Of a DNA stretch of 38,573 nucleotides, positions 9,833 through 18,252 are shown piece after piece. How positions within the stretch are numbered: position 1 is the first letter of the stretch; every line of letters begins with the position of its first letter. Position numbers and translations under genes: made by a program. The notes under the pieces were generated by a model. That model worked only from the letters and a program-made list of their open reading frames with translations, made no database searches and had not been told where the DNA came from. The stretch comes from Hoylesella timonensis 4401737 = DSM 22865 = JCM 15640 (GTDB taxonomy: Bacteria > Bacteroidota > Bacteroidia > Bacteroidales > Bacteroidaceae): contig NZ_HG417092.1 in assembly GCF_000455445.1 (NCBI RefSeq), positions 124,579-163,151 of the forward strand. The letters are read 5' to 3'.

Positions 9833-9872
9833 AAAACTGCAAAGATAATTTGGTGGGATGCAAAATTATTTG

Positions 9873-9880
9873 TACTTTTG
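9873..9880 (+). promoter_or_regulatory. promoter of rpmE2
   Basis: TACTTTTG matches the -7 consensus TAnnTTTG, with TTTGG at 9849-9853 about 20 bases upstream as the -33 element. It gives a leader of about 45 bases before rpmE2. Confidence 0.7.
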
Positions 9881-9927
9881 CAGCCCATACAGCAAAGAAA
9901 ATAAATAACATTCAATAGATTATAAAA

Positions 9928-10179
9928 ATGAAAAAAGGTATTCATCCAGAAAACTATCGCCCCGTCGTATTCAAAGATATGTCCAACGGCGATATGTTCC
10001 TTACAAAATCTACCTGCAAGAGTAATGAGACAGTAGAGTTTGAAGGCGAAACTTACCCAGTGGTAAAAGTAGAAATTTCAAGTAGCTCACATCCATTCTA
10101 TACGGGTAAGAGCAAACTTGTCGACACAGCAGGTCGCGTAGACCGCTTCATGAACCGTTACGGTAAGATTCAAAAATAA
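9928..10179 (+). CDS. rpmE2: ribosomal protein L31 type B
   Basis: An 83-residue large-subunit ribosomal protein. [21 protein letters not shown], the central [24 protein letters not shown] and the terminal NRYGK are diagnostic. The zinc-binding cysteines of the type A form are absent (only one Cys, in KSTCKSN), so this is the zinc-independent type B version. It has its own promoter and a strong terminator and so is an independent unit between the receptor operon and the nuclease gene. Confidence 0.96.
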   Translation: MKKGIHPENYRPVVFKDMSNGDMFLTKSTCKSNETVEFEGETYPVVKVEISSSSHPFYTGKSKLVDTAGRVDRFMNRYGKIQK

Positions 10180-10205
10180 CATACAACCCTATTTTTCTTA
10201 TAAAG

Positions 10206-10253
10206 AAAGTGCGTTCGGGCGTAGTTGCATATACGGTCGGTCGCACTTTTTTT
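10206..10253 (+). terminator. terminator of rpmE2
   Basis: Arms AAAGTGCG (10206-10213) and CGCACTTT (10242-10249) with a GC-rich loop that can pair further, followed by a run of seven T. It ends 16 bases before the nuclease start codon, so the nuclease must rely on readthrough or on a promoter overlapping this hairpin. Confidence 0.8.
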
Positions 10254-10269
10254 CATTGAAGCTAATCTC

Positions 10270-11193
10270 ATGAAACAACTCCATTCATTATTTTTCGTTG
10301 CATGCTGCTCCCTATTTTTCTTTGGATGTAATTCTGATAACAATTCAACCAACGGAGAAACGGAATCGAATACTAACGCAAATCGGTTAGTGGGCGTGTC
10401 TACCATTGGCAATCCTACCATGCCACCCGAGATTTGTCGTTTGGAATTTCCGAAGATTAAAGGCGGTAACAGCATGATTATTGTACACAAAGCCGAGCTC
10501 AACGCACGAACCCATGAGTACGGAGTGAATTACTCGGTAGAGTGGGACACGCAGAAAAAGTCCCAAAGATGGAGTTGTTATCAGATGTACAGAAGCATTG
10601 CCGAAGCACATACCAAGCGCTATCGTTCCAAAACAAACCAATATCCACAAGATTCAAACCTGCCAGAAGCTTTTCAGTTTGCATCAGATCCGTATTGGCG
10701 CACGGGCTATGACCACGGACATATCTGCCCTTCAGCCGACCGATTGGGTTCGGCTGAAGCTAACTACCAAACGTTCTTCCTGACCAATATGCAACCACAA
10801 GTAAACGGATTTAACGCTTACGTTTGGGCAAATATGGAAAAACAATTACGCATCTGGGATAGAGACGATTTCAGGGACACTTTATACGTTTGCAAAGGTG
10901 GCACCATTGACAAACAAAATCAAATACTCACAATAACATCCAAAGGCTTGATTGTACCGAAATACTTTTATATGGCGATTCTTTGTAAAAACAAATTAGG
11001 CTATAAAGCGCTTGGCTTTTGGATAGAACATGAAGCAAATGACGACACCGACTTAGGTAAATACGTCGTTTCTATACAAGACTTGGAACGAAAAACAGGT
11101 ATTGATTTCTTCTGCAACTTGCCTGATAACATTGAACGACGTGTGGAATCGTTACCTACAGACAAGGTTAAATTAGCATGGGGACTACGATAA
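10270..11193 (+). CDS. lipoprotein DNA/RNA non-specific endonuclease
   Basis: About 307 residues from the ATG at 10270; this start gives the signal peptide MKQLHSLFFVACCSLFFFGC with a lipobox cysteine, followed by SDNNS, which fits a surface-export signal. An upstream in-frame ATG at 10225 lies inside the rpmE2 terminator and is unlikely. The NUC (beta-beta-alpha metal) domain is clear: YDHGHICPSADR carries the catalytic His, and FFLTNMQPQVNGFNAYVWANME carries the metal-binding Asn and neighbouring residues. The usual DRGH has a His in place of the Arg. These enzymes cut DNA and RNA without sequence preference. A surface location would let it degrade environmental nucleic acid. It lies downstream of the receptor operon beyond rpmE2. 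Confidence 0.85.
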   Translation: MKQLHSLFFVACCSLFFFGCNSDNNSTNGETESNTNANRLVGVSTIGNPTMPPEICRLEFPKIKGGNSMIIVHKAELNARTHEYGVNYSVEWDTQKKSQRWSCYQMYRSIAEAHTKRYRSKTNQYPQDSNLPEAFQFASDPYWRTGYDHGHICPSADRLGSAEANYQTFFLTNMQPQVNGFNAYVWANMEKQLRIWDRDDFRDTLYVCKGGTIDKQNQILTITSKGLIVPKYFYMAILCKNKLGYKALGFWIEHEANDDTDLGKYVVSIQDLERKTGIDFFCNLPDNIERRVESLPTDKVKLAWGLR

Positions 11194-11235
11194 ACGCACA
11201 CCGTGCGTATATGCCGAACTTCTTAAAACACAAAA

Positions 11236-11264
11236 GTGAACGCTGAATACGATTCAACGTTCAC
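11236..11264 (-). terminator. hairpin between convergent genes
   Basis: Arms GTGAACG (11236-11242) and CGTTCAC (11258-11264) with four further inner pairs after one mismatch. On the minus strand it is followed by TTTTGTGTTTT, so it most likely terminates the lipoprotein gene at 11363-11890. Confidence 0.6.
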
Positions 11265-11362
11265 TGCACATAGATGCCCACGAAAGGGCTTTTTGTACTT
11301 TAATGATGAGATATCAAGCTATCGCAATTGGACAAGACTCCTTCGTTTGGTTTGAGAACCTA

Positions 11363-11890
11363 TCAGTCCATGCTGAATGATACTTTCTTTGCATAAGTAT
11401 AACGATCGTAGGCAAACTCATCAGTCTCCCCTTTTCCCCTCTGAACACCAGAGAAAGAGCGGTCAGTTAGATTTAAGTCATCGTAATCAATCACCATTTG
11501 GAAATTGTCTCCATTCTCACCATTGTATATCATAATGATATCTCCAGTATTGCGATCGATACGCCACGAAAAGACTCTATCGTAAACCAGTTCACCTCTA
11601 ATATAGTCCAACTGTCGTCCACGACCTGAAAGACTGTTGGAATCATATTGGTCAAACTCAATATCTGTATCGTACACTTCTTCCACAAGCTGCTGTTGCT
11701 CGTTGTAAAATCTTGCAGCTGTCTTTCCTGTCCAATGTCCTCGCAAGGTTTGTGCCATGAGAGTTAAATCTACATACTCAGAATCATAGTCATCATCATA
11801 ATAGTAATCGTCGTCGACAGTACATGATACAAACCCGAAGGAGAATAGAGCCATCAAGGCTATCGGTAATAGTTGCGTAATCTTTTTCAT
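11363..11890 (-). CDS. acidic lipoprotein of unknown function
   Basis: A 175-residue protein with a lipoprotein signal peptide (MKKITQLLPIALMALFSFGF, then VSC). After the cysteine comes TVDDDYYYDDDYDSEY, an unusually Asp/Tyr-rich tether that fits a surface-export signal. The remainder (GHWTGKTAARFYN, then alternating polar strands with FSWRIDRNTGDIIMIYNG) looks like a small beta-barrel of the lipocalin-like sort found in many Bacteroidales lipoproteins. I do not recognise a specific family. It is a single gene, with a -7 box upstream and a hairpin downstream. Confidence 0.7.
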   Translation of the reverse strand: MKKITQLLPIALMALFSFGFVSCTVDDDYYYDDDYDSEYVDLTLMAQTLRGHWTGKTAARFYNEQQQLVEEVYDTDIEFDQYDSNSLSGRGRQLDYIRGELVYDRVFSWRIDRNTGDIIMIYNGENGDNFQMVIDYDDLNLTDRSFSGVQRGKGETDEFAYDRYTYAKKVSFSMD

Positions 11891-11927
11891 GTCTTTATAT
11901 TTTTGTTGTTCATTCTATGTAACACTG

Positions 11928-11935
11928 CAAATATA
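11928..11935 (-). promoter_or_regulatory. -7 box for the acidic lipoprotein gene
   Basis: TATATTTG on the minus strand, 38 bases upstream of the start codon at 11890. No clear -33 element. Confidence 0.5.
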
Positions 11936-12064
11936 CGCATTCTCTGAAACTTGATACGCATAATTTCACTATTCTTAGGTAGGGATTCTCCTACTGTTAA
12001 GGAGGAAAAACCTAAATTAATATTTATTGGCACGTACACATCTTATATATTCAAATAAAATCCA

Positions 12065-12072
12065 TATCTTTG
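12065..12072 (+). promoter_or_regulatory. -7 box for gpx
   Basis: TATCTTTG, exact consensus, 120 bases before the gpx start, leaving an unusually long leader of about 110 bases. Confidence 0.6.
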
Positions 12073-12096
12073 TAATTAGTATAGGACGTATCAATC

Positions 12097-12147
12097 TGGC
12101 TCAACAATGATTCCTAAAATTAAAGGAAAATCAACTTGATTGAGCCA
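12097..12147 (+). promoter_or_regulatory. inverted repeat in the gpx leader
   Basis: TGGCTCAA (12097-12104) and TTGAGCCA (12140-12147) are perfect 8-base complements separated by 35 bases, between the -7 box and the gpx start. They could form a leader hairpin or a bipartite operator. Confidence 0.4.
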
Positions 12148-12192
12148 AACTAAAACGTTCATTTATAAATCACATTATATATCTTAAATAAA

Positions 12193-12741
12193 ATGAAAAC
12201 AATTCACGATTTTACAGTCAAAGACAGAAAAGGTAATGACGTATGTTTAAAAGAATACGCTAACGAAGTACTCCTCATTGTAAATACAGCTACCAAATGC
12301 GGATTTACGCCTCAGTACGAAGAACTGGAGAAAATATATAAAAAATATCATGCCAAAGGCTTCGAGATTCTTGATTTTCCTTGCAATCAGTTTGGGCAAC
12401 AAGCCCCAGGAACCGATGAGAGCATCCATGAATTTTGCAAACTGAACTATGGTACAGAATTCCCACGCTTCAAGAAGATAAAAGTAAACGGTGAAGATGC
12501 TGAACCGCTTTACAAATATCTGAAAGAGCAAAAAGGGTTTGCTGGCTTTGACATGAGTCATCCTATTGCACCAGTCTTGGTTGACATATTATCAAAGGAA
12601 GACGAAAACTACGACAAGAATCCAGACATCAAATGGAACTTCACCAAATTCCTTATCAACAAACAGGGACAAGTTGTAGCACGCTTTGAGCCAACAGAAA
12701 ATCTTGACAACGTAGCTAAAAAGATTGAAGAGCTATTATAA
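12193..12741 (+). CDS. glutathione peroxidase family (thiol peroxidase)
   Basis: A 182-residue peroxidase that reduces hydroperoxides, in bacteria usually with thioredoxin rather than glutathione. The catalytic cysteine is C36 in NTATKCGFTPQY, followed by FPCNQFGQQAPG with Q70, and W148-N149 in KWNFTKFLI: the full catalytic tetrad. It has no signal peptide and acts in the cytoplasm. Cysteine rather than selenocysteine occupies the active site. A stretch (KEDENYDKNPDI) just before the Trp is a small insertion. Thioredoxin reductase follows 194 bases downstream and may supply the reductant through thioredoxin. The leader carries an inverted repeat. Confidence 0.92.
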   Translation: MKTIHDFTVKDRKGNDVCLKEYANEVLLIVNTATKCGFTPQYEELEKIYKKYHAKGFEILDFPCNQFGQQAPGTDESIHEFCKLNYGTEFPRFKKIKVNGEDAEPLYKYLKEQKGFAGFDMSHPIAPVLVDILSKEDENYDKNPDIKWNFTKFLINKQGQVVARFEPTENLDNVAKKIEELL

Positions 12742-12766
12742 ATTTATAGAATACTAACTCCATTGT

Positions 12767-12914
12767 AAAGTGTGATATGAATTGTAAACATTCGGCGTAA
12801 AAGCAAAGTAGAATAGAAAAGGCAACCGTTCACAGAACATCTGTAATACTTAGGGCTTTTCTTCACTTCTTTCACTTTGTTTGCGGACTGGTTTCACAAT
12901 TCATCTTACACTTT
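12767..12914. repeat. 148-bp imperfect palindrome (MITE-like or structured RNA)
   Basis: The ends AAAGTGTGATATGAATTGT (12767-12785) and ACAATTCATCTTACACTTT (12896-12914) are inverted repeats with 17 of 19 matches. Inner segments such as GCAAAGTAGAATAGAAAAGGC and its counterpart around 12855-12880 also pair loosely. The apex is ACAG-AACAT-CTGT at 12832-12844, close to the exact centre. The whole gap between gpx and trxB can therefore fold as one long hairpin. Confidence 0.6.
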
Positions 12915-12935
12915 TTTATTTTACATCAATTCAAT

Positions 12936-13883
12936 ATGGAATCAAAAGAATATACCCGTTGTCTTATCATAGGTAGCGGACCTGCTGGTTACACTGCGGC
13001 TATCTATGCTGCGCGTGCCGACATGAGCCCTATTTTGTACTGCGGGCTACAGACGGGTGGGCAGCTTACGCAAACAACCGAAGTTGAAAACTTCCCTGGC
13101 TACCCTACTGGTGTGGATGGCAATCAAATGATGGTTGACCTACGTGAGCAGGCAGAACGTTATGGCACAGAGGTGAGAGACGGCGAGATTGTCAAAGCAG
13201 ACCTTAGCAAAGCGCCCTATTTGCTTATAACCGAAAAGGGGCAGCAGATTGAGGCAGAAACCGTGATTATCGCAACTGGAGCCTCTGCCAAATATCTCGG
13301 ACTCGATGATGAGGAGAAATATAAAGGCAAAGGTGTTAGTGCCTGCGCTACCTGCGACGGATTCTTCTACCGCAAAAAGGTTGTTGCAGTGGTTGGAGGT
13401 GGTGATACCGCCTGTGAAGAAGCCACTTACTTAGCAGGACTTTGCAGTAAGGTGTACATGATTGTACGCAAAGATTACTTACGTGCCTCTGAGGTAATGA
13501 AGCAACGTGTAGAAGAAAACGAAAAGATTGAAATACTCTACGAGCATAACGCAGTGGGCTTGTATGGTAAAGACGGCGTTGAGGGAGTTCATTTGGTAAA
13601 ACGCTTAGGACAGTCTGATGAAGAACGATACGACCTCCCCATTGATGGTTTCTTCTTGGGAATTGGTCACAAGCCTAACTCTGATATATTCAAAGAATTT
13701 TTAGAAACAGACAAAATTGGCTATATAAAGACAATTGCTGGCACTCCAAAGACCAATATTCCTGGTGTTTATGCGGCAGGAGATGTAGCCGACCCTGTGT
13801 ACCGTCAAGCAGTGGTTGCCGCTGGTTCTGGCTGTAAAGCCGCACTTGAAGCAGAGCGTTATCTTACTGAAATTAACAAATAA
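12936..13883 (+). CDS. trxB: thioredoxin-disulfide reductase
   Basis: A 315-residue flavoprotein that transfers electrons from NADPH to thioredoxin in the cytoplasm. It has the FAD-binding GSGPAGYTAA near residue 14, the redox pair C137-A-T-C140 in ACATCDGFF, the NADPH-binding GGGDTACEEA, and the second FAD motif GVYAAGDVAD near the C-terminus. Length is typical. It follows the 148-bp palindrome and precedes a strong bidirectional terminator. Next to gpx it makes a small peroxide-defence group. Confidence 0.97.
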   Translation: MESKEYTRCLIIGSGPAGYTAAIYAARADMSPILYCGLQTGGQLTQTTEVENFPGYPTGVDGNQMMVDLREQAERYGTEVRDGEIVKADLSKAPYLLITEKGQQIEAETVIIATGASAKYLGLDDEEKYKGKGVSACATCDGFFYRKKVVAVVGGGDTACEEATYLAGLCSKVYMIVRKDYLRASEVMKQRVEENEKIEILYEHNAVGLYGKDGVEGVHLVKRLGQSDEERYDLPIDGFFLGIGHKPNSDIFKEFLETDKIGYIKTIAGTPKTNIPGVYAAGDVADPVYRQAVVAAGSGCKAALEAERYLTEINK

Positions 13884-13926
13884 GCATCCAATCGTTGGCA
13901 AAATTAGACTAAAGACTGTCGATGCT

Positions 13927-13964
13927 AAACGCCCTCAATACAACCATTTGTATTGAGGGCGTTT
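13927..13964. terminator. bidirectional terminator between trxB and pepT
   Basis: Perfect 17-bp stem AAACGCCCTCAATACAA / TTGTATTGAGGGCGTTT with a four-base loop, between the convergent trxB and pepT genes. It is flanked by no long T run but is strong in both directions. Confidence 0.8.
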
Positions 13965-14032
13965 GATGGATGATGTCATTGTTTTGATGGACATCGCTCT
14001 CTTATAATTCAAAAACTGATATACAGGGGAAA

Positions 14033-15256
14033 TCAATCATTGTATCCAGCGGTTATCTCACATATTTTTACAATCACATCTACTGCCTTTTCCATGACTT
14101 GAATGGAGACAAATTCATAAGGTCCATGGAAGTTGACTCCTCCTGCAAAGATGTTCGGGCAAGGAAGTCCTTTGAAACTCAGCTGTGCACCATCCGTTCC
14201 GCCACGAATAGGCTCTACCTTTGGTGGCACACCCGTCTCTTGCATCGCCTGTAGAACAATATCTATGACGTGCATGTTTGGATCAATTTTCTCCTTCATA
14301 TTGTAATATTGATCCTTAATGGTAATCTTCACCGTGTCCTCGCCATATTTTTTGTTCATCTTTGCTGCACAAGCTTCCATAAAATCCTTGCGCTTTTCAA
14401 AGATTTCACGGTCGTGATCACGAATCAGATAACTCATCTTTGCCTCTTCCGTGCGTGTCTCCATGCCCAAAAGATGATAAAATCCTTGGTAGCCTTCTGT
14501 TGTTTCGGGCAGTTCTGTATCAGGAATCATGGCATTAAATTCACACGCCAATCTGCTTGCATTCAACATCTTTCCTTTTGCATAGCCTGTATGTACACTC
14601 ACACCCTTGATGTAAATTTTAGCACTTGCAGCGTTAAAGTTTTCATATTCCAAGTCTCCTAAATCGCCTCCATCCATAGTATAAGCCCATTCACAACCGA
14701 ATTTTTCGACATCAAAGTGATGAGCACCCATACCAATTTCCTCATCTGGATTGAATGCAATGCGAATATCGCCATGCTTAATCTCATCATGGTCGCGCAA
14801 ATAGCACATGGCTTGAACTATTTCAGCAATACCAGCCTTGTCGTCTGCTCCCAAAAGAGTATGACCGTCTGTCACTATTAAATCCTCTCCAATGTGTGCC
14901 TTCAGTTCAGGAAACTTAGACGGAGAAGAGATGATTCCTTCGGAAAGTTCGATATCCTTACCATCATAATTCTTTACTATTCGAGCCTTGATATTAGCTC
15001 CGCTTGCATCAGGACTGGTATCATAATGCGAAATGAAGCCAATAGTAGGAATCTCCTTCTTCACGTTAGCCTTGAGAGTTGCATAAATATAACCCTTCTC
15101 ATCCATTTCTACGTCTTCAAGCCCCTCATGCTCCAACTCTTCTTTCAGATATTTGGCAAATATCAATTGCTTTGAGGTACTCGGCACAGTTTGCGAATCT
15201 TCAGCCGACTGTGTATCAAATTTCGTGTAATTAATAAATCTTTCAACGATGTTCAT
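14033..15256 (-). CDS. pepT: peptidase T (tripeptide aminopeptidase)
   Basis: A 407-residue M20B zinc aminopeptidase that removes the N-terminal residue of tripeptides in the cytoplasm. From the ATG at 15256 it begins [17 protein letters not shown], as expected for PepT; the frame is open 38 codons further upstream but this would add an unrelated tail. Metal and catalytic residues are visible: H77 and D79 in [12 protein letters not shown], the bridging Asp in LLGADDKAG, the glutamates of NPDEEIGMG, and the C-terminal [17 protein letters not shown] and GPYEFVSI. A -7 box with -33 lies upstream and the strong terminator downstream. Confidence 0.96.
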   Translation of the reverse strand: MNIVERFINYTKFDTQSAEDSQTVPSTSKQLIFAKYLKEELEHEGLEDVEMDEKGYIYATLKANVKKEIPTIGFISHYDTSPDASGANIKARIVKNYDGKDIELSEGIISSPSKFPELKAHIGEDLIVTDGHTLLGADDKAGIAEIVQAMCYLRDHDEIKHGDIRIAFNPDEEIGMGAHHFDVEKFGCEWAYTMDGGDLGDLEYENFNAASAKIYIKGVSVHTGYAKGKMLNASRLACEFNAMIPDTELPETTEGYQGFYHLLGMETRTEEAKMSYLIRDHDREIFEKRKDFMEACAAKMNKKYGEDTVKITIKDQYYNMKEKIDPNMHVIDIVLQAMQETGVPPKVEPIRGGTDGAQLSFKGLPCPNIFAGGVNFHGPYEFVSIQVMEKAVDVIVKICEITAGYND

Positions 15257-15407
15257 ATGCTTTTCTTTACAATTTTTAGTTATATGATTGATTGTCTCAC
15301 TTTTGGAGAGTTGTGCCACGAAGTTATAACCATGCCAACGCTGCTCCAACATACCATGACAAGCAAACACATTTCATCCGTCTTGCGCTTCTTTCATGAT
15401 ATATAAG

Positions 15408-15415
15408 CAAAGATA
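15408..15415 (-). promoter_or_regulatory. promoter of pepT
   Basis: TATCTTTG on the minus strand with TTG (plus-strand CAA 15435-15437) 19 bases further upstream. The leader to the ATG at 15256 is about 145 bases. Confidence 0.65.
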
Positions 15416-15566
15416 AAAATATTTTCTGAAAAATCAATATTATAACTGATTTTTCTTTGAAAAAGAAAGAGAAACTGAGATTGTTTGCGGGATAGTGGGG
15501 ATATGGCTTATCGCATCTATTGCTTCTAAATCAATGATTAGGGTGTCGTAATATTCTTTTTTATTG

Positions 15567-15574
15567 TAAATTTG
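15567..15574 (+). promoter_or_regulatory. -7 box for the GH92 gene
   Basis: TAAATTTG, exact consensus, 30 bases before the GH92 start codon. Confidence 0.6.
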
Positions 15575-15604
15575 CAAGACTAACCAAATAAACCATTAAA
15601 TGAT

Positions 15605-17896
15605 ATGAAGATGCTGAAAACCTGTCTATCTGTCTTAGCATTCACTTTGGCATGGAATGTTAGCGCAGCCGACAAATTAGAACCCGTTGACTATGTGAGC
15701 CCTTTGGTAGGAACATTGTCCAAACATGCCTTATCCACAGGAAATACTTATCCTGCTATTGCGCTTCCATGGGGAATGAATTTCTGGATGCCACAAACAG
15801 GAAAAATGGGAGATGGCTGGGCTTACGTCTATACTGAGGACAAATTGCGTGGCTTCAAGCAGACACATCAGCCCAGTCCTTGGATTAACGACTATGGACA
15901 GTTTGCCATTATGCCCATCACGGGCAAGCCTGTTTTTAACGAAGACGAGCGTGCCAGTTGGTTTTCTCATAAGGCAGAGGTGGCAAAACCTTATTACTAT
16001 CGTGTCTACTTAGCCGATCATGACATCGTTACTGAGTTCACTCCTACCGAGCGAGCCGTGATGTTTAGGTTCACGTTTCCCGAAAACAGTCATTCGTATG
16101 TCGTGGTAGATGCGTTGGATAAAGGCTCATCAATACAAATTATCCCTGCTGAAAACAAGATTATTGGCTACACTACGCGCAACAGCGGTGGCGTTCCTGA
16201 CAACTTTAAGAATTACTTTGTTATCCAATTCGATAAGCCTTTTACGTATCGTGCAGCTGTGGCAGACGGCAAAATTGATGAAAGCAAGACCGCTGCAACA
16301 GTAAATCATGCAGGGGCTATCATTGGTTTTAAGACACAGCGTGGCGAGAAAGTGCATGCGCGAATTGCTTCCTCGTTTATCAGTCCGCAACAAGCCGAAC
16401 TGAATTTGCAGGAGTTAGGCGTACGAAGCTTTGAGGAAATCAAGCAGCAAGGTCGACAGATATGGAACAAAGTGTTGGGACGTATCGAAGTAGAAGATAA
16501 CAACATTGACCATCTTCGCACGTTCTATTCCTGTTTGTATCGCTCGGTGTTGTTCCCACGAAGTTTCTTTGAGAAAGATGCTACGGGAAAAATTGTGCAT
16601 TACAGTCCGTACAATGGGCAGGTGTTGCCAGGCTATATGTTCACCGACACAGGCTTTTGGGACACGTTCCGTTGCTTGTTCCCATTGCTCAACCTGATGT
16701 ATCCTTCCATGAATGTAAAGATGCAGGAAGGTTTGGTGAACGCCTATCTCGAAAGTGGCTTCCTTCCCGAGTGGGCAAGTCCGGGACATCGAGACTGTAT
16801 GGTGGGCAACAATTCTGCTTCTGTGGTAGCAGATGCTTACCTCAAGGGCTTACGTGGCTACGATGCGGAAACGCTATGGAAGGCTGTTACGCATGGAGCG
16901 AATGCCGCTCATCCTACCGTTAGCTCTACAGGTCGTTTGGGTTTTGATGAATATAACAAAATGGGATATGTGCCCTACGATGTGGATATCGACGAAAATG
17001 TGGCTCGCACGTTGGAGTATGCGTATGACGACTGGTGCATCTATCAGTTTGGTAAAGCCTTAGGTAAGTCTAAAAAGGAGTTGGCTCCCTATCTCAAGCA
17101 TGCCATGAACTATAAGCATGTCTTTGATCGTGAAACCAATCTCATGCGTGGTCGCAACAAGGACGGCAAGTTCCAGTCGCCATTCAGTCCGCTGAAGTGG
17201 GGTGACGCCTTTACTGAAGGCAACGCTTGGCATTACACTTGGTCGGTATTCCACGACCCACAAGGACTCATCAACCTCATGGGAGGGAAACAAACTTTTA
17301 ATCTCATGCTCGATTCTGTGTTCAATGTTCCACCTCTCTTCGACGATAGTTATTACGGAAGTGTTATCCACGAAATACGTGAAATGCAAATTATGAATAT
17401 GGGCAACTACGCTCATGGCAACCAACCCATACAGCACATGATTTATCTGTACGGCTATTCAGGGCAGCCTTGGAAAACACAATACTGGATTAGAGAGGTG
17501 ATGGACAAGCTCTACAATGCCAATCCCGATGGCTATTGTGGTGATGAGGACAACGGACAGACCTCGGCATGGTATGTATTCTCCGCCATGGGATTCTATC
17601 CTGTTTGCCCTGGTAGCAACCAATATGTGATAGGTACGCCCTACTTTCAAAAGATGACCTTGCACTTAGAGAACGGAAAGACGTTGACACTCCAAGCCAA
17701 TAAGTGCAGCACCGCCAATAAGTATATCCAGTCGTTGCACATCAATGGCGTGCCTTCTACCCGAAACTTCTTCACTCATCAGGAGCTGATGCAAGGGGGT
17801 ACTATTGTTTATGACATGGGCAACGCGCCTAACAAGCAGCGTGGCATTCAAGATGCCGATGCTCCTTATTCGTTCTCCACAGCGCTAAGGCGGTAA
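15605..17896 (+). CDS. GH92 family alpha-mannosidase
   Basis: A 763-residue exported enzyme with a signal peptide (MKMLKTCLSVLAFTLAWNVSAA). It starts with the family hallmark VDYVSPLVGT and STGNTYPAIALPWGMNFW, has HQPSPWINDYGQFAIMP, and later the catalytic-site stretch GYCGDEDNGQTSAWYVFSAMGFYPVCPG containing the metal- and acid-site residues. GH92 enzymes are calcium-dependent exo-alpha-mannosidases, mostly alpha-1,2, that trim high-mannose N-glycans. It has no lipobox, so a periplasmic location is likely. No polysaccharide-utilization partners (SusC/SusD) are adjacent; it is a lone gene with its own promoter and terminator. Confidence 0.95.
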   Translation: MKMLKTCLSVLAFTLAWNVSAADKLEPVDYVSPLVGTLSKHALSTGNTYPAIALPWGMNFWMPQTGKMGDGWAYVYTEDKLRGFKQTHQPSPWINDYGQFAIMPITGKPVFNEDERASWFSHKAEVAKPYYYRVYLADHDIVTEFTPTERAVMFRFTFPENSHSYVVVDALDKGSSIQIIPAENKIIGYTTRNSGGVPDNFKNYFVIQFDKPFTYRAAVADGKIDESKTAATVNHAGAIIGFKTQRGEKVHARIASSFISPQQAELNLQELGVRSFEEIKQQGRQIWNKVLGRIEVEDNNIDHLRTFYSCLYRSVLFPRSFFEKDATGKIVHYSPYNGQVLPGYMFTDTGFWDTFRCLFPLLNLMYPSMNVKMQEGLVNAYLESGFLPEWASPGHRDCMVGNNSASVVADAYLKGLRGYDAETLWKAVTHGANAAHPTVSSTGRLGFDEYNKMGYVPYDVDIDENVARTLEYAYDDWCIYQFGKALGKSKKELAPYLKHAMNYKHVFDRETNLMRGRNKDGKFQSPFSPLKWGDAFTEGNAWHYTWSVFHDPQGLINLMGGKQTFNLMLDSVFNVPPLFDDSYYGSVIHEIREMQIMNMGNYAHGNQPIQHMIYLYGYSGQPWKTQYWIREVMDKLYNANPDGYCGDEDNGQTSAWYVFSAMGFYPVCPGSNQYVIGTPYFQKMTLHLENGKTLTLQANKCSTANKYIQSLHINGVPSTRNFFTHQELMQGGTIVYDMGNAPNKQRGIQDADAPYSFSTALRR

Positions 17897-17919
17897 TAGG
17901 TGAGCGGCTATCAAACATG

Positions 17920-17953
17920 AAGTGGGAGGGAAACCATTGGTTCCCTCCCACTT
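17920..17953 (+). terminator. terminator after the GH92 gene
   Basis: Stem AAGTGGGAGGGAA (17920-17932) pairs with TTCCCTCCCACTT (17941-17953) around a short loop, followed by TATTTC. It can also serve the convergent small gene at 18006. Confidence 0.8.
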
Positions 17954-18005
17954 TATTTCATGTCATGAGTAGTTGCAGGACTATTCTCGGCACGCATGCC
18001 GAGGG

Positions 18006-18251
18006 TTACCACATGCTTCCCCAGTTCTTATCGTTGCTGCCATCCTCTTCGTCCCACGAGTCCAAGTCGTCACCCTGCCACCGCTTTCCATTGGCATCAG
18101 TGGCACCAGGATCGTCTATTGGTATTTCGAGGGGACTGGGACTACCCATTACAAGGTTGCTTGTATTCATTTTGATGATTTCGGTGCGTGGCGATAGGTA
18201 GGTGCGCCTGTCGCCAGCTGTGCTGTTTATATTTTTATCTTTAGTGTTCAT
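18006..18251 (-). CDS. small acidic protein coupled to the BspA-like gene
   Basis: An 81-residue protein without signal peptide: MNTKDKNINSTAGDRRTYLSPRTEIIKM, then NTSNLVMGSPSPLEIPIDDPG and a C-terminal tail rich in Asp, Gly, Ser and Trp. It resembles a group of small Bacteroidales proteins that carry a Y..P..E.. segment, a short hydrophobic patch and a variable polar tail; I know of no established function for them. Its ATG starts one base after the stop codon of the BspA-like gene, so it is translated with it. It could be a processed peptide, a chaperone-like partner or a surface component; none of these is shown. Confidence 0.65.
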   Translation of the reverse strand: MNTKDKNINSTAGDRRTYLSPRTEIIKMNTSNLVMGSPSPLEIPIDDPGATDANGKRWQGDDLDSWDEEDGSNDKNWGSMW

Positions 18252-18252
18252 C

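Noticed and set aside
9538..9945. 135-codon minus-strand frame opposite the tandem-domain lipoprotein
   Set aside because: It overlaps a well-supported gene and the rpmE2 promoter, and its hydrophobic sequence is the shadow of that gene.
14270..14662. 130-codon plus-strand frame within pepT
   Set aside because: Antisense to the catalytic region of peptidase T; no promoter or family match.
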